From the NCBI GenBank assembly GCA_964655115.1, contig CAZZKM010000037.1, forward strand, positions 1 to 7,609: 7,609 nucleotides of DNA, read 5' to 3'. Of the stretch, positions 1 to 5,394 are shown in pieces. The notes under the pieces are model-generated. The model was not told the origin of the DNA, made no database searches, and saw only the letters and a list, made by a program, of their open reading frames with translations. How positions within the stretch are numbered: position 1 is the stretch's first letter; each line of letters begins with the position of its first letter. The position numbers and the translations under genes were made by a program. Source of the DNA: ATZT02 sp964655115. GTDB lineage: Bacteria; Actinomycetota; Actinomycetes; S36-B12; UBA5976.

Positions 1-54
1 GTAATTAAAAATAATCCAGAAGCAAGCAATTATAAACCTCATAAAATTTTGTAA
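1..54 (+). CDS. Possible 3' end of an upstream gene (partial)
   Basis: The frame beginning at base 1 is open for 17 codons and ends with TAA at 52-54; its residues end in ...ASNYKPHKIL. The galE start follows 23 bases later, a spacing typical of this gene-dense window. Seventeen codons are too few to identify a family, and the frame beginning at base 2 also stays open from base 5 to a stop at 68-70, so the true frame is uncertain. No function is proposed. Confidence 0.25.
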   Translation, partial: VIKNNPEASNYKPHKIL

Positions 55-77
55 AACCTTTAAAAAGTAAGGATTTC

Positions 78-1052
78 ATGGCTAAATGGTTAGTAACAGG
101 TGGTGCTGGATACATTGGAGCACACGTTGTTAAAAGTTTGCTCGATAATGATTTAGAGGTAGTTATAGTTGATGATTTGTCTACAGGTTTAAAAAGAAAA
201 ATACCCAATAGCGCTAAATTTTATGAACTTAATATTTCAAAGACAGCTGAATTAACAAATATTTTAATTTCTGAAAAAATTGATGGGGTAATTCACTTAG
301 CTGCCAAGAAAGCAGTTGGAGAATCAATGGTGAATCCAAGTCTTTACTATCAAGAAAATATTGGTGGGTTAATTTCACTCTTAGAGGCAATGAGTAATTC
401 AAATGTTAAAAAAATTGTTTATTCATCTAGCGCAGCTGTTTATGGCACACCCAAAGAAGAAAAAGTTTCGGAAAAATCAGAAACAATTCCAGAATCTCCA
501 TATGGTGAAACAAAGTTAGTTGGTGAATGGTTATTAAAAGCAGATGAAAAAGCTCGAAAAATTAAATGGATCTCATTGCGTTACTTTAACGTTGTTGGTG
601 CAACCAATGATGAATTAGGCGATACAGGTGTGAATAATTTAGTTCCAATGGTTTTTACTGCGATCAGTAAACAGCAGCGACCTCAAATCTTTGGCAATGA
701 TTACCCAACAAAAGATGGTACATGTATTAGGGACTACATACATGTTGTTGATTTAGCTGATGCACACGTGCTTGCAGCCCAAAAGTTATCTAATAATTAC
801 AGCGATATTTTAAATATTGGAACTGGTAAAGGTTATTCGGTAAAAGAAGTCATGGATTTAATTGAATTAGTCGTTGGTAAAAAAATTAATTATGAGTATG
901 TGGCAAGAAGATCAGGAGATCCAGCACAAACAATTGCTGATCCAAGTAAAGCCCTTAAAGATTTAAATTGGCAAGCAAAATTAAATCTAAAAGAAATGAT
1001 TACATCTTCTTGGAGTGCTTGGCAAAAGTACAATCCTTTAAATGAAAAATAA
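78..1052 (+). CDS. galE: UDP-glucose 4-epimerase
   Basis: This cytoplasmic enzyme is expected to interconvert UDP-glucose and UDP-galactose using tightly bound NAD, feeding the Leloir pathway and cell-surface glycan synthesis. The 324-residue length is normal for the family. The N terminus carries the NAD-binding glycine motif TGGAGYIG (residues 7-14) followed by the acidic VDDLS strand end (31-35). The catalytic elements are the SSSAAVYG segment (116-123) and YGETK, with Y142 and K146 as the Tyr-x3-Lys pair of extended short-chain dehydrogenases. RYFNVVGA (168-175), IRDYIHVVDLA (217-227) and ARRSGDPA (277-284) are substrate-side motifs typical of GalE. ATG at 78 is preceded by TAAGGA at 68-73, a short 4-base spacing. 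Its last codons overlap the next gene. Closely related epimerases acting on other UDP-sugars cannot be excluded from sequence alone. Confidence 0.93.
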   Translation: MAKWLVTGGAGYIGAHVVKSLLDNDLEVVIVDDLSTGLKRKIPNSAKFYELNISKTAELTNILISEKIDGVIHLAAKKAVGESMVNPSLYYQENIGGLISLLEAMSNSNVKKIVYSSSAAVYGTPKEEKVSEKSETIPESPYGETKLVGEWLLKADEKARKIKWISLRYFNVVGATNDELGDTGVNNLVPMVFTAISKQQRPQIFGNDYPTKDGTCIRDYIHVVDLADAHVLAAQKLSNNYSDILNIGTGKGYSVKEVMDLIELVVGKKINYEYVARRSGDPAQTIADPSKALKDLNWQAKLNLKEMITSSWSAWQKYNPLNEK

Positions 1053-1440
1053 GCAAGGAGTGAGAAACCCACCTTCAAGTATTGAAGGCTTAAATGCCTT
1101 AAAAAAATATTTCGAGCTAAATCCAGGAAAAGAATTAGAAAAAGAAGTTAAAAAAATACTAGTTAAATATTTACTAGAGATACTTCACAAAAAAGTTCCA
1201 GGAAATAGTGTGGAAGTAAGAATTCCACCCTTTGCAGCAATTCAAATTATTGAAGGAACAACTCATAAAAGAGGAACACCTCCTGCGGTTGTGGAAATTA
1301 ATCCGGAAATATTTATCAAAATTTCTCTGGGTGAAATCTCTTGGCAAGATGCTTTAACGAAGGGTCAAATTCAAGCTTCAGGCCAAAGAACTGACCTAAC
1401 TGAGCATTTTCCCCTCATAAGCTCAAAGGAATTAAAGTAG
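1042..1440 (+). CDS. Sterol-carrier-like (SCP2-type) family protein, actinobacterial
   Basis: This 132-residue protein resembles the short 'sterol carrier family' proteins that are widespread in Actinobacteria; their function is not established. Recognisable conserved blocks are VEVRIPPFAAIQ (57-68), HKRGTPPAVVE (75-85), the helix around W101-A104 and the IQASGQRTDL segment (110-119). The N-terminal 50 residues are a lysine-rich helical region. There is no signal peptide or membrane segment, so it is likely cytoplasmic. The ATG at 1042 overlaps the galE stop by 11 bases and has no Shine-Dalgarno, which suggests translational coupling. An alternative GTG at 1060 would give residues beginning MRNPPSS, which matches how family members usually begin as I recall them, but the AAGGA before it (1055-1059) is directly adjacent and too close to act normally. 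In Actinobacteria this family is often found near purF/purM, DUF3073 and bldC; here DUF3073 and bldC are indeed close by. Confidence 0.8.
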   Translation: MKNKQGVRNPPSSIEGLNALKKYFELNPGKELEKEVKKILVKYLLEILHKKVPGNSVEVRIPPFAAIQIIEGTTHKRGTPPAVVEINPEIFIKISLGEISWQDALTKGQIQASGQRTDLTEHFPLISSKELK

Positions 1441-1468
1441 AAATTTACTTTTCTAATAAGGTTTTTTT

Positions 1469-2677
1469 GTGCCAAAAAATACAGTGATTAAAACTTTTGT
1501 TTTATTTATTGTTTCTGTATTTGTCTTATCAAGTTGTGCACGTGATGACGAACCAGTCACAGATGCTTTAGAGCAACCAAAAAGTAATGCTGATTTTTAC
1601 GCAGGTCCTGTGGGGGAAAGTGAAACTAATTTAAATGTTTTAGTTTGGCCAGGATATGCAGAAGATGGTTCTATTGATCCTGTAATTGATTGGGTAACTC
1701 CTTTTGAAAAATTCACAGGTTGTGATGTTTCGGTAAGGACTTTTAACACTTCAGAAGAAGCCATTCAATTAATGCAAGAAGGCGGCTATGACGTAATTTC
1801 TGCTTCAAGTGATATTTCGTTTAACTTCATTGAATCTAAAATTGTGCAAGCTATAAATACAGATTTATTAGAAAATTACCCTGATTTATTTGCAGATCTT
1901 AAATTTAAACCATGGAATGTGGTGGATGAACAAACTTTTGGAATTGTTAGTGGTCGCGGTGCTCAACTTTTAACCTCTAATGTCACTAAAGCTCAAAATC
2001 TAACTAATACTTGGCAAAGTATTTTTGATTTAAATACTGAATATAAATCAAAAATTTCTATTCATGATTCACCTATGACAATTGCCATTGCAGCTCTCTA
2101 TTTAAAAGCAACTAATCCTGATTTAGAAATAGAAAATATTTACGCATTAGATAAAAATCAGTTCGATGCAGTTATGCAACTAATAGAACAACAAAAAAGT
2201 ATTGTTGGTTCATATTGGATTGATTATCCAGGAAGTGTTGAATCATTTAAGAATGAAAATTCTTTAATTGGAATTAGTTGGCAATCAACAATAAATACTT
2301 TAAATGAAACAAATGCTGTAGTGCGAGGTATCAAACCAATTGAGGGAACTACGGGTTGGACAAATAATTGGATGATTTCAAATTCAACAAAAAGTATTAA
2401 CTGTGCATATAAATGGATTGATTGGGCAATAAGTCCTCAAACAAATGCCCAAATTGCAGAATGGTTTGGAGAAGCCCCTAGTAACAAAAATTCTTGCACT
2501 CTTATGGCAGATAAAAATCATTGTGCAAAATTTAACGCACAAGATTTAGATTTTTGGAAAGATATAAATTATTGGCAATATCCGCAAACAAAATGTTTAG
2601 ATGGTCGAACCGAAATTGAATGTATTGGTTATCAAGATTGGTTTTTAACTTGGACTAACTTTAGAAATGCGCAGTAA
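1469..2677 (+). CDS. ABC transporter substrate-binding lipoprotein, spermidine/putrescine (PotD) type
   Basis: This is an extracytoplasmic solute-binding protein that would capture a ligand and deliver it to an ABC permease; polyamines are the usual annotation for this subgroup, but the ligand is not shown by the sequence. The N terminus is a lipoprotein signal: K3/K8, a hydrophobic stretch (9-20) and the lipobox LSSC with the lipidated C23. The mature domain starts with the family-typical strand LNVLVWPGYAEDGS (55-68), then FEKFTGCDV (80-87), GYDVISASSD (106-115) and a hinge-like IGISWQSTIN (267-276). Six cysteines remain after C23 (85, 312, 343, 352, 376, 385), enough for three disulfides. 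The start is GTG at 1469, with TAAGG at 1457-1461 seven bases upstream. It lies 28 bases after the sterol-carrier-like gene, so cotranscription is likely. No permease or ATPase gene is nearby, so it is an orphan within this window. Confidence 0.85.
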   Translation: MPKNTVIKTFVLFIVSVFVLSSCARDDEPVTDALEQPKSNADFYAGPVGESETNLNVLVWPGYAEDGSIDPVIDWVTPFEKFTGCDVSVRTFNTSEEAIQLMQEGGYDVISASSDISFNFIESKIVQAINTDLLENYPDLFADLKFKPWNVVDEQTFGIVSGRGAQLLTSNVTKAQNLTNTWQSIFDLNTEYKSKISIHDSPMTIAIAALYLKATNPDLEIENIYALDKNQFDAVMQLIEQQKSIVGSYWIDYPGSVESFKNENSLIGISWQSTINTLNETNAVVRGIKPIEGTTGWTNNWMISNSTKSINCAYKWIDWAISPQTNAQIAEWFGEAPSNKNSCTLMADKNHCAKFNAQDLDFWKDINYWQYPQTKCLDGRTEIECIGYQDWFLTWTNFRNAQ

Positions 2678-2678
2678 A

Positions 2679-2843
2679 TTACTTATCTTTTTCTAACTCT
2701 TGCCAAGCAGCTTCTATTTCATCTTCTTTAGATTTAGTTGATCTTAATTCTTTGGCTAATGCCTCTAAATCGGTTTCTTGGTTTCCATACTTCAAATCGC
2801 GAGCAACTTTGGTTTGCTTAGCTTTGGAACGACCTCTACCCAT
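2679..2843 (-). CDS. DUF3073 family small basic protein
   Basis: The 54-residue product begins MGRGRSKAKQTKVARDLKY, which is the hallmark N terminus of the DUF3073 family, small proteins found across Actinobacteria with no established function. The first 20 residues are strongly basic, suggesting nucleic-acid or ribosome contact (inference). The remainder (22-54) is an acidic, lysine- and glutamate-rich helix with a single tryptophan, W47. ATG at 2843 is chosen because the conserved MGRGR motif begins there and AAGGAG lies upstream at 2860-2855 with an 11-base gap. An upstream in-frame TTG at 2864 would place that site inside the gene. Its stop is one base from the stop of the convergent solute-binding gene. 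The bldC gene lies on the opposite strand beyond its 5' end, so the intergenic region is divergent. Confidence 0.88.
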   Translation of the reverse strand: MGRGRSKAKQTKVARDLKYGNQETDLEALAKELRSTKSKEDEIEAAWQELEKDK

Positions 2844-2882
2844 AATTAGTGACTCTCCTTGCAAATTTTTTACTGTTTCAAA

Positions 2883-2904
2883 ACGGGACTTTAGGTTAAC
2901 CCGT
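2883..2904. repeat. Inverted repeat with T tract, possible terminator or operator
   Basis: ACGGG (2883-2887) and CCCGT (2900-2904) form a 5-bp stem around a 12-base loop, and T2906-T2911 follows on the plus strand. On the plus strand this resembles a weak intrinsic terminator for transcripts reading through from the solute-binding gene and antisense to DUF3073. On the minus strand it lies about 40 bases upstream of the DUF3073 start and could be in its leader or promoter. The loop contains the palindrome GGTTAACC (2894-2901), so a protein-binding site is a third reading. Confidence 0.35.
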
Positions 2905-2956
2905 ATTTTTTGATCACTTTCTGGAAGTTTTTGGTTCTAACAATCTTTAGCCTACC

Positions 2957-2985
2957 TTGTCTGGGGCGAACAAGAGAAAATTAAT
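2957..2985 (+). promoter_or_regulatory. Candidate bldC promoter (-35/-10)
   Basis: TTGTCT (2957-2962) and ATTAAT (2980-2985) are separated by 17 bases. They match the housekeeping sigma consensus at 4 of 6 positions each. Transcription would begin near 2992, just before the first purine repeat of the bldC leader, giving a leader of about 156 bases. In an AT-rich region such matches arise by chance, so this is tentative. Confidence 0.3.
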
Positions 2986-2994
2986 TATTTTGTG

Positions 2995-3137
2995 GGGAAA
3001 ACTAGGGTAAAATGTCTAGAACCTCCCTATTTTTCCCAAGTTCACTTGTATACAGACAAAATTAAGAATCTCCAGTATCAGGTGTCCATTGTCGTACCCT
3101 GCTGCCAGAGTACTTAAACAGGGGAAAATTTAGGGGG
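2995..3137 (+). promoter_or_regulatory. Candidate alternative-pairing RNA leader of bldC
   Basis: Three arms are visible. GGGAAAACTAGGG (2995-3007) is complementary to CCCTATTTTTCCC (3025-3037) at 12 of 13 positions, the exception being C3002 against T3030, with a 17-base loop. A second purine arm, GGGAAAATTTAGGG (3122-3135), can also pair with 3025-3037 over 11 base pairs with a small internal loop. The second purine arm runs into the bldC Shine-Dalgarno AGGGGG (3132-3137). Pairing of the middle arm with the upstream copy would leave the ribosome site free; pairing with the downstream copy would cover it. This is the layout of a translational switch. The base pairing is seen in the sequence; the switching role, and even transcription of the upstream arm, are inference. 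A DNA operator role is also possible. Confidence 0.4.
3094..3113 (+). repeat. Short hairpin in the bldC leader
   Basis: GTACCCTG (3094-3101) pairs with CAGAGTAC (3106-3113) except for one C-A mismatch, closing a 4-base loop CTGC. No T tract follows, so it is not a standard terminator. It sits between the two purine repeats and 34 bases before the bldC start, so it could be part of the leader fold or a protein-binding site. Confidence 0.45.
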
Positions 3138-3147
3138 AAACCTTTTT

Positions 3148-3339
3148 ATGGGTGAAGAAAATATCGAACACCTACTACTTTCTCCTGGTCAAGTGGCTGA
3201 AATGTTTAGTGTTGATCCAAAAACTGTTACACGCTGGGCTAAAGCTGGCAAACTAACCGCCGTTAAAACCCTCGGGGGACACCGCAGATATCACGCTGAT
3301 GAGGTTAGAGAGCTACTTCGAAAAGTCACCGAAAAGTAA
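3148..3339 (+). CDS. bldC: BldC-type MerR-like helix-turn-helix transcription factor
   Basis: The 63-residue product is almost entirely one winged helix-turn-helix domain and matches the BldC family, small DNA-binding proteins related to MerR that in Streptomyces control the onset of development by binding AT-rich direct repeats cooperatively. The helix-turn-helix spans about 11-30 (LSPGQVAEMF then VDPKTVTRWAKAGKL) and the wing carries TLGGHRRYHADEV (41-53). It lacks the effector-binding domain of classical MerR proteins, as is normal for BldC. ATG at 3148 has AGGGGG at 3132-3137 with a 10-base gap. It is preceded by an unusually long structured leader. In a unicellular planktonic lineage its targets are presumably not sporulation genes; this is inference. 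A MerR-like excisionase is less likely given the near-identity of the core motif to BldC. Confidence 0.9.
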   Translation: MGEENIEHLLLSPGQVAEMFSVDPKTVTRWAKAGKLTAVKTLGGHRRYHADEVRELLRKVTEK

Positions 3340-3387
3340 ATTCATCACCCTCTATCTAGTGCTTAATTTGGCCTAGTGTCGTATCCT

Positions 3388-3393
3388 TATAAG
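3388..3393 (+). promoter_or_regulatory. Candidate -10 element before the flavoprotein gene
   Basis: TATAAG matches the -10 consensus at 5 of 6 positions. No good -35 hexamer is present at 16 to 18 bases upstream; TTGGCC at 3368-3373 is only 14 bases away. If used, transcription would begin near 3400, putting the 3398-3432 hairpin at the extreme 5' end of the message. Confidence 0.3.
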
Positions 3394-3397
3394 AAGA

Positions 3398-3432
3398 AAC
3401 CTACGGTTCGGTAAGTTACCAGACCGAAGGTT
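3398..3432. repeat. 35-base hairpin between bldC and the flavoprotein gene
   Basis: The two halves align in register over 16 positions with 14 pairs (one G-T) and two mismatches (A3403/A3427 and C3409/A3421), closing a 3-base loop at 3414-3416. The outer arms are AACCTACGGT (3398-3407) and ACCGAAGGTT (3423-3432). The plus strand lacks a T tract after it, whereas on the minus strand a T-rich stretch follows. It may be the bldC transcript end, a 5' hairpin of the next message, or an operator. Confidence 0.6.
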
Positions 3433-3468
3433 AGCAACAGCTAAATCTTCTACAAATTAGGACAATTA

Positions 3469-4893
3469 ATGGCGGCTCTGGGACTTCCCGCAATCATCCA
3501 AGGAGGTATGGGTGCTGCTGTTTCTAATTGGAAACTTGCCTACGAGGTAGCTAAATGTGGTCAATTAGGAGTTGTGTCAGGAACTGCACTTGAGTCAGTA
3601 GTTGCTCGCAGACTTCAAGATGGCGATGTTGATGGAAAAATGCGCGAAGCATTAAAACATTTTCCTTATCAAGATGTAGCAGAACATATTTTAGAAAAAT
3701 GGTTTTTACCAAACGGTAGGAATGGTCAACCATATAGACCAATGCGAAGAATTAGTTTAAGTGCGCATAAAGAACATGATCAATTAGTTGTAGCTGCAAA
3801 CTTTGTTGAAGTCTGGCTTGCCAAACAAGCAGGTAATGGAAAAGTTGGAATTAACTTTTTAGAAAAATTACAAACTGCAACACCTGCAGCTCTTTATGGC
3901 GCAATGCTTGCAGGAGTTGATGCAGTATTAATGGGTGCTGGAATTCCTAGAGAAATTCCACAAATAATTAGAGATTTTGCAGAAGGAAAAGCTGGCACAT
4001 TAAGTGTTGATAGTGATAGACCAAGTGGAATGGCCGCACCTACTTTAACTTTTGATCCTTTGGAATCTTTTGGTAAAAATCCAAAATTAAATCGACCAAT
4101 GTTTTTAGCAATTATTACTGCAGAAGTTTTAGCATCATATTTAGCAAGAAATGATGTCACAAGACCTGATGGGTTTGTTGTGGAACATTGGAAAGCTGGT
4201 GGTCACAATGCACCACCTAGAAGAAAAGTTGAAACTGAATCTGGCTTTGGTCCACTTGATGAAGTTAATTTTGAAAAAATGCAACAAGTTGGTTTGCCAT
4301 TTTGGTTAGCAGGAGGACGTGCCACACCAGAAGCTGTTAAAGAAGCATTTGATTTAGGAGCAGAAGGTGTTCAAGTTGGAACATTATTTGCTTTATCAAA
4401 TGAATCAGGTTTATTACCAAAATATCGTGAGCAAATGTTAGATGCTGCTAAAAAAGGAAACCTAAGAGTAAGAACAGATCACAGAGCTTCCCCAACTGGT
4501 TTTCCATTTAAAGTTGTAGAACTTCCAGGAACTATTGGAGATGAAAGTGTTTATAAAGCACGCCCTAGATTGTGCGATTTAGGTTATTTAAGATCTTCCA
4601 AATTAGATGAAACCGGTAAAGCAACTTACACATGTGCTGCTGAACCTGAAGCTCCATTCTTGAAAAAAGGTGGTCAGGAAGAAGAATTAAAGAATCGTAT
4701 GTGTTTATGTAATGGATTATTAGCAGCTGTTGGTCTTGGACAAGAAAGACCAGATGGATATAAAGAAGCACCACTTTTAACACTTGGCGCAACCACAACT
4801 GATGTTGAAGACATGTTAAAAACTCATCCAAATGGATGGAGTGCCAAAGAAGTGGTAGAAAGATTATTAAGTGCAGTGCCAGTAACTGCGTAA
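3469..4893 (+). CDS. Nitronate monooxygenase-like FMN flavoprotein (2-nitropropane dioxygenase family, long form)
   Basis: This 474-residue protein is a TIM-barrel flavoprotein of the nitronate monooxygenase family (COG2070-like), expected to bind FMN in the cytoplasm. Characterised members oxidise nitronates, but the long form seen here is known to me mainly from annotation, so the substrate is unknown. Motifs in order are IIQGGMGAAVSNW (9-21), GQLGVVSGTALE (31-42), AGGHNAPPR (243-251) with the family histidine H246, PFWLAGG (277-283) and the phosphate-binding strand GVQVGTLFAL (300-309). The C-terminal third carries four cysteines in RLCDLGYLR (C369), YTCAAEPE (C389) and MCLCNGLL (C412, C414), a pattern I recall in long-form relatives and that suggests a metal or iron-sulfur site (inference). 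ATG at 3469 has AGGA at 3459-3462, six bases upstream. The Rieske gene begins 10 bases after its stop, so the two are likely cotranscribed. Confidence 0.82.
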   Translation: MAALGLPAIIQGGMGAAVSNWKLAYEVAKCGQLGVVSGTALESVVARRLQDGDVDGKMREALKHFPYQDVAEHILEKWFLPNGRNGQPYRPMRRISLSAHKEHDQLVVAANFVEVWLAKQAGNGKVGINFLEKLQTATPAALYGAMLAGVDAVLMGAGIPREIPQIIRDFAEGKAGTLSVDSDRPSGMAAPTLTFDPLESFGKNPKLNRPMFLAIITAEVLASYLARNDVTRPDGFVVEHWKAGGHNAPPRRKVETESGFGPLDEVNFEKMQQVGLPFWLAGGRATPEAVKEAFDLGAEGVQVGTLFALSNESGLLPKYREQMLDAAKKGNLRVRTDHRASPTGFPFKVVELPGTIGDESVYKARPRLCDLGYLRSSKLDETGKATYTCAAEPEAPFLKKGGQEEELKNRMCLCNGLLAAVGLGQERPDGYKEAPLLTLGATTTDVEDMLKTHPNGWSAKEVVERLLSAVPVTA

Positions 4894-4903
4894 GGAGTTT
4901 GTT

Positions 4904-5383
4904 TTGAAAAATAGAAGAAATGTTTTAAAAATAATGTTTGTTGGAGCAATTTCTTTTGTCGTTGCAGCTTGCACAAGAAGTACAAATGTCGCAACTAGTG
5001 AAACTTCACCAACAGAAAGTTCTTCTGCTTCCGACGATAATCAAGCAACTGAAAATACAGATTCACAAACTTCTAATTCAGAAACAGTTATAACCACAAT
5101 TAATGATTTAGCAGTGGGACAAAGTTTAGAATTTACTTCAAGTGCAGGAATTTCTGCAATTTTATTTAGAAGTAGTGAAGATAAAGTTTATGCACTTTCT
5201 AGAATTTGCACTCATGAGGGTTGCAGTGTTGATTTTGACATGAATCAAAATAGATTAATTTGTCCATGTCATGGCGCAAATTATGAAGCAACTGATGGTT
5301 CAGTAATTTCTGGACCTACAACAAAAGCTTTAGCAAAAATTAAAGTTGCAATTAAAGACGACAAAATAGTCGAATTAGTTTAA
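4904..5383 (+). CDS. Exported Rieske [2Fe-2S] lipoprotein
   Basis: This 159-residue protein should carry a Rieske [2Fe-2S] cluster outside the cytoplasmic membrane and act in electron transfer; the partner is unknown. The N terminus has RRNVLK (4-9), resembling a twin-arginine export motif, a hydrophobic segment (10-21) and the lipobox VAAC with C23 as the lipid site. Residues 24-60 are a Ser/Thr/Asp/Glu-rich linker. The Rieske domain (61-159) has CTHEGC (102-107) and CPCHG (120-124): ligands C102, H104, C120 and H123, and the disulfide pair C107/C122. The residue after CHG is Ala125 rather than the Ser of high-potential Rieske proteins, while Tyr127 is kept. TTG at 4904 is the start because AAGGAG (4892-4897) lies six bases upstream, overlapping the previous stop; the next ATG (Met11) would delete the arginine motif. 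A single-domain protein of this size is not a bc1-type QcrA. Confidence 0.88.
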   Translation: MKNRRNVLKIMFVGAISFVVAACTRSTNVATSETSPTESSSASDDNQATENTDSQTSNSETVITTINDLAVGQSLEFTSSAGISAILFRSSEDKVYALSRICTHEGCSVDFDMNQNRLICPCHGANYEATDGSVISGPTTKALAKIKVAIKDDKIVELV

Positions 5384-5394
5384 AAACTAATTCG
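5371..5394. terminator. Perfect inverted repeat at the Rieske gene end and tRNA-Phe 3' end
   Basis: CGAATTAGTTT (5371-5381) and AAACTAATTCG (5384-5394) are perfectly complementary over 11 bp. The repeat includes the Rieske stop codon (5381-5383) and ends one base from the tRNA-Phe discriminator position. It probably marks transcript ends for both convergent units. The stem is AT-rich, and only a modest T-rich stretch (ACTATTTTG) follows on the minus strand, so efficient intrinsic termination is not certain. Confidence 0.5.

Larger units (their letters stand above)
2844..3147. other. Divergent intergenic region between DUF3073 and bldC
   Basis: This 304-base stretch is the longest gene-free region in the window. 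I see no convincing protein-coding frame. It holds the DUF3073 ribosome-binding site (2855-2860), an inverted repeat at 2883-2904, a weak promoter candidate (2957-2985), a 12-of-13-bp inverted repeat (2995-3037), an 8-bp palindrome TGTATACA (3047-3054), a hairpin (3094-3113) and the bldC ribosome-binding site (3132-3137). The density of structure, compared with gaps of 1 to 28 bases between the protein genes to the left, marks it as regulatory. Confidence 0.7.

Noticed and set aside
31..36. TATAAA as a -10 element for galE
   Set aside because: No -35 hexamer lies at suitable distance and the position overlaps a possible upstream coding tail.
1060..1440. GTG at 1060 as the preferred start of the sterol-carrier-like gene
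   Set aside because: The AAGGA is directly adjacent to the codon with no spacer; the ATG at 1042 is kept because overlap-coupled starts occur elsewhere in this window, although the shorter form stays possible.
2933..3023. GGTTCTA (2933-2939) and TAGAACC (3017-3023) as a long-range inverted repeat
   Set aside because: Seven pairs separated by 77 bases are weak, and the first arm would lie upstream of the likely transcript start.
3047..3054. TGTATACA perfect palindrome upstream of bldC
   Set aside because: An 8-bp palindrome is common by chance in AT-rich DNA and no second copy or aligned promoter element supports a specific site.
3894..4160. 88-residue minus-strand open frame inside the flavoprotein gene
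   Set aside because: It is antisense to strongly conserved motifs of the sense gene, has no recognisable domain and no ribosome site was identified; it reflects codon bias.
4565..4831. Second 88-residue minus-strand open frame inside the flavoprotein gene
   Set aside because: The product is a low-complexity Leu/His/Gln-rich peptide, typical of antisense translation of an AT-rich gene.
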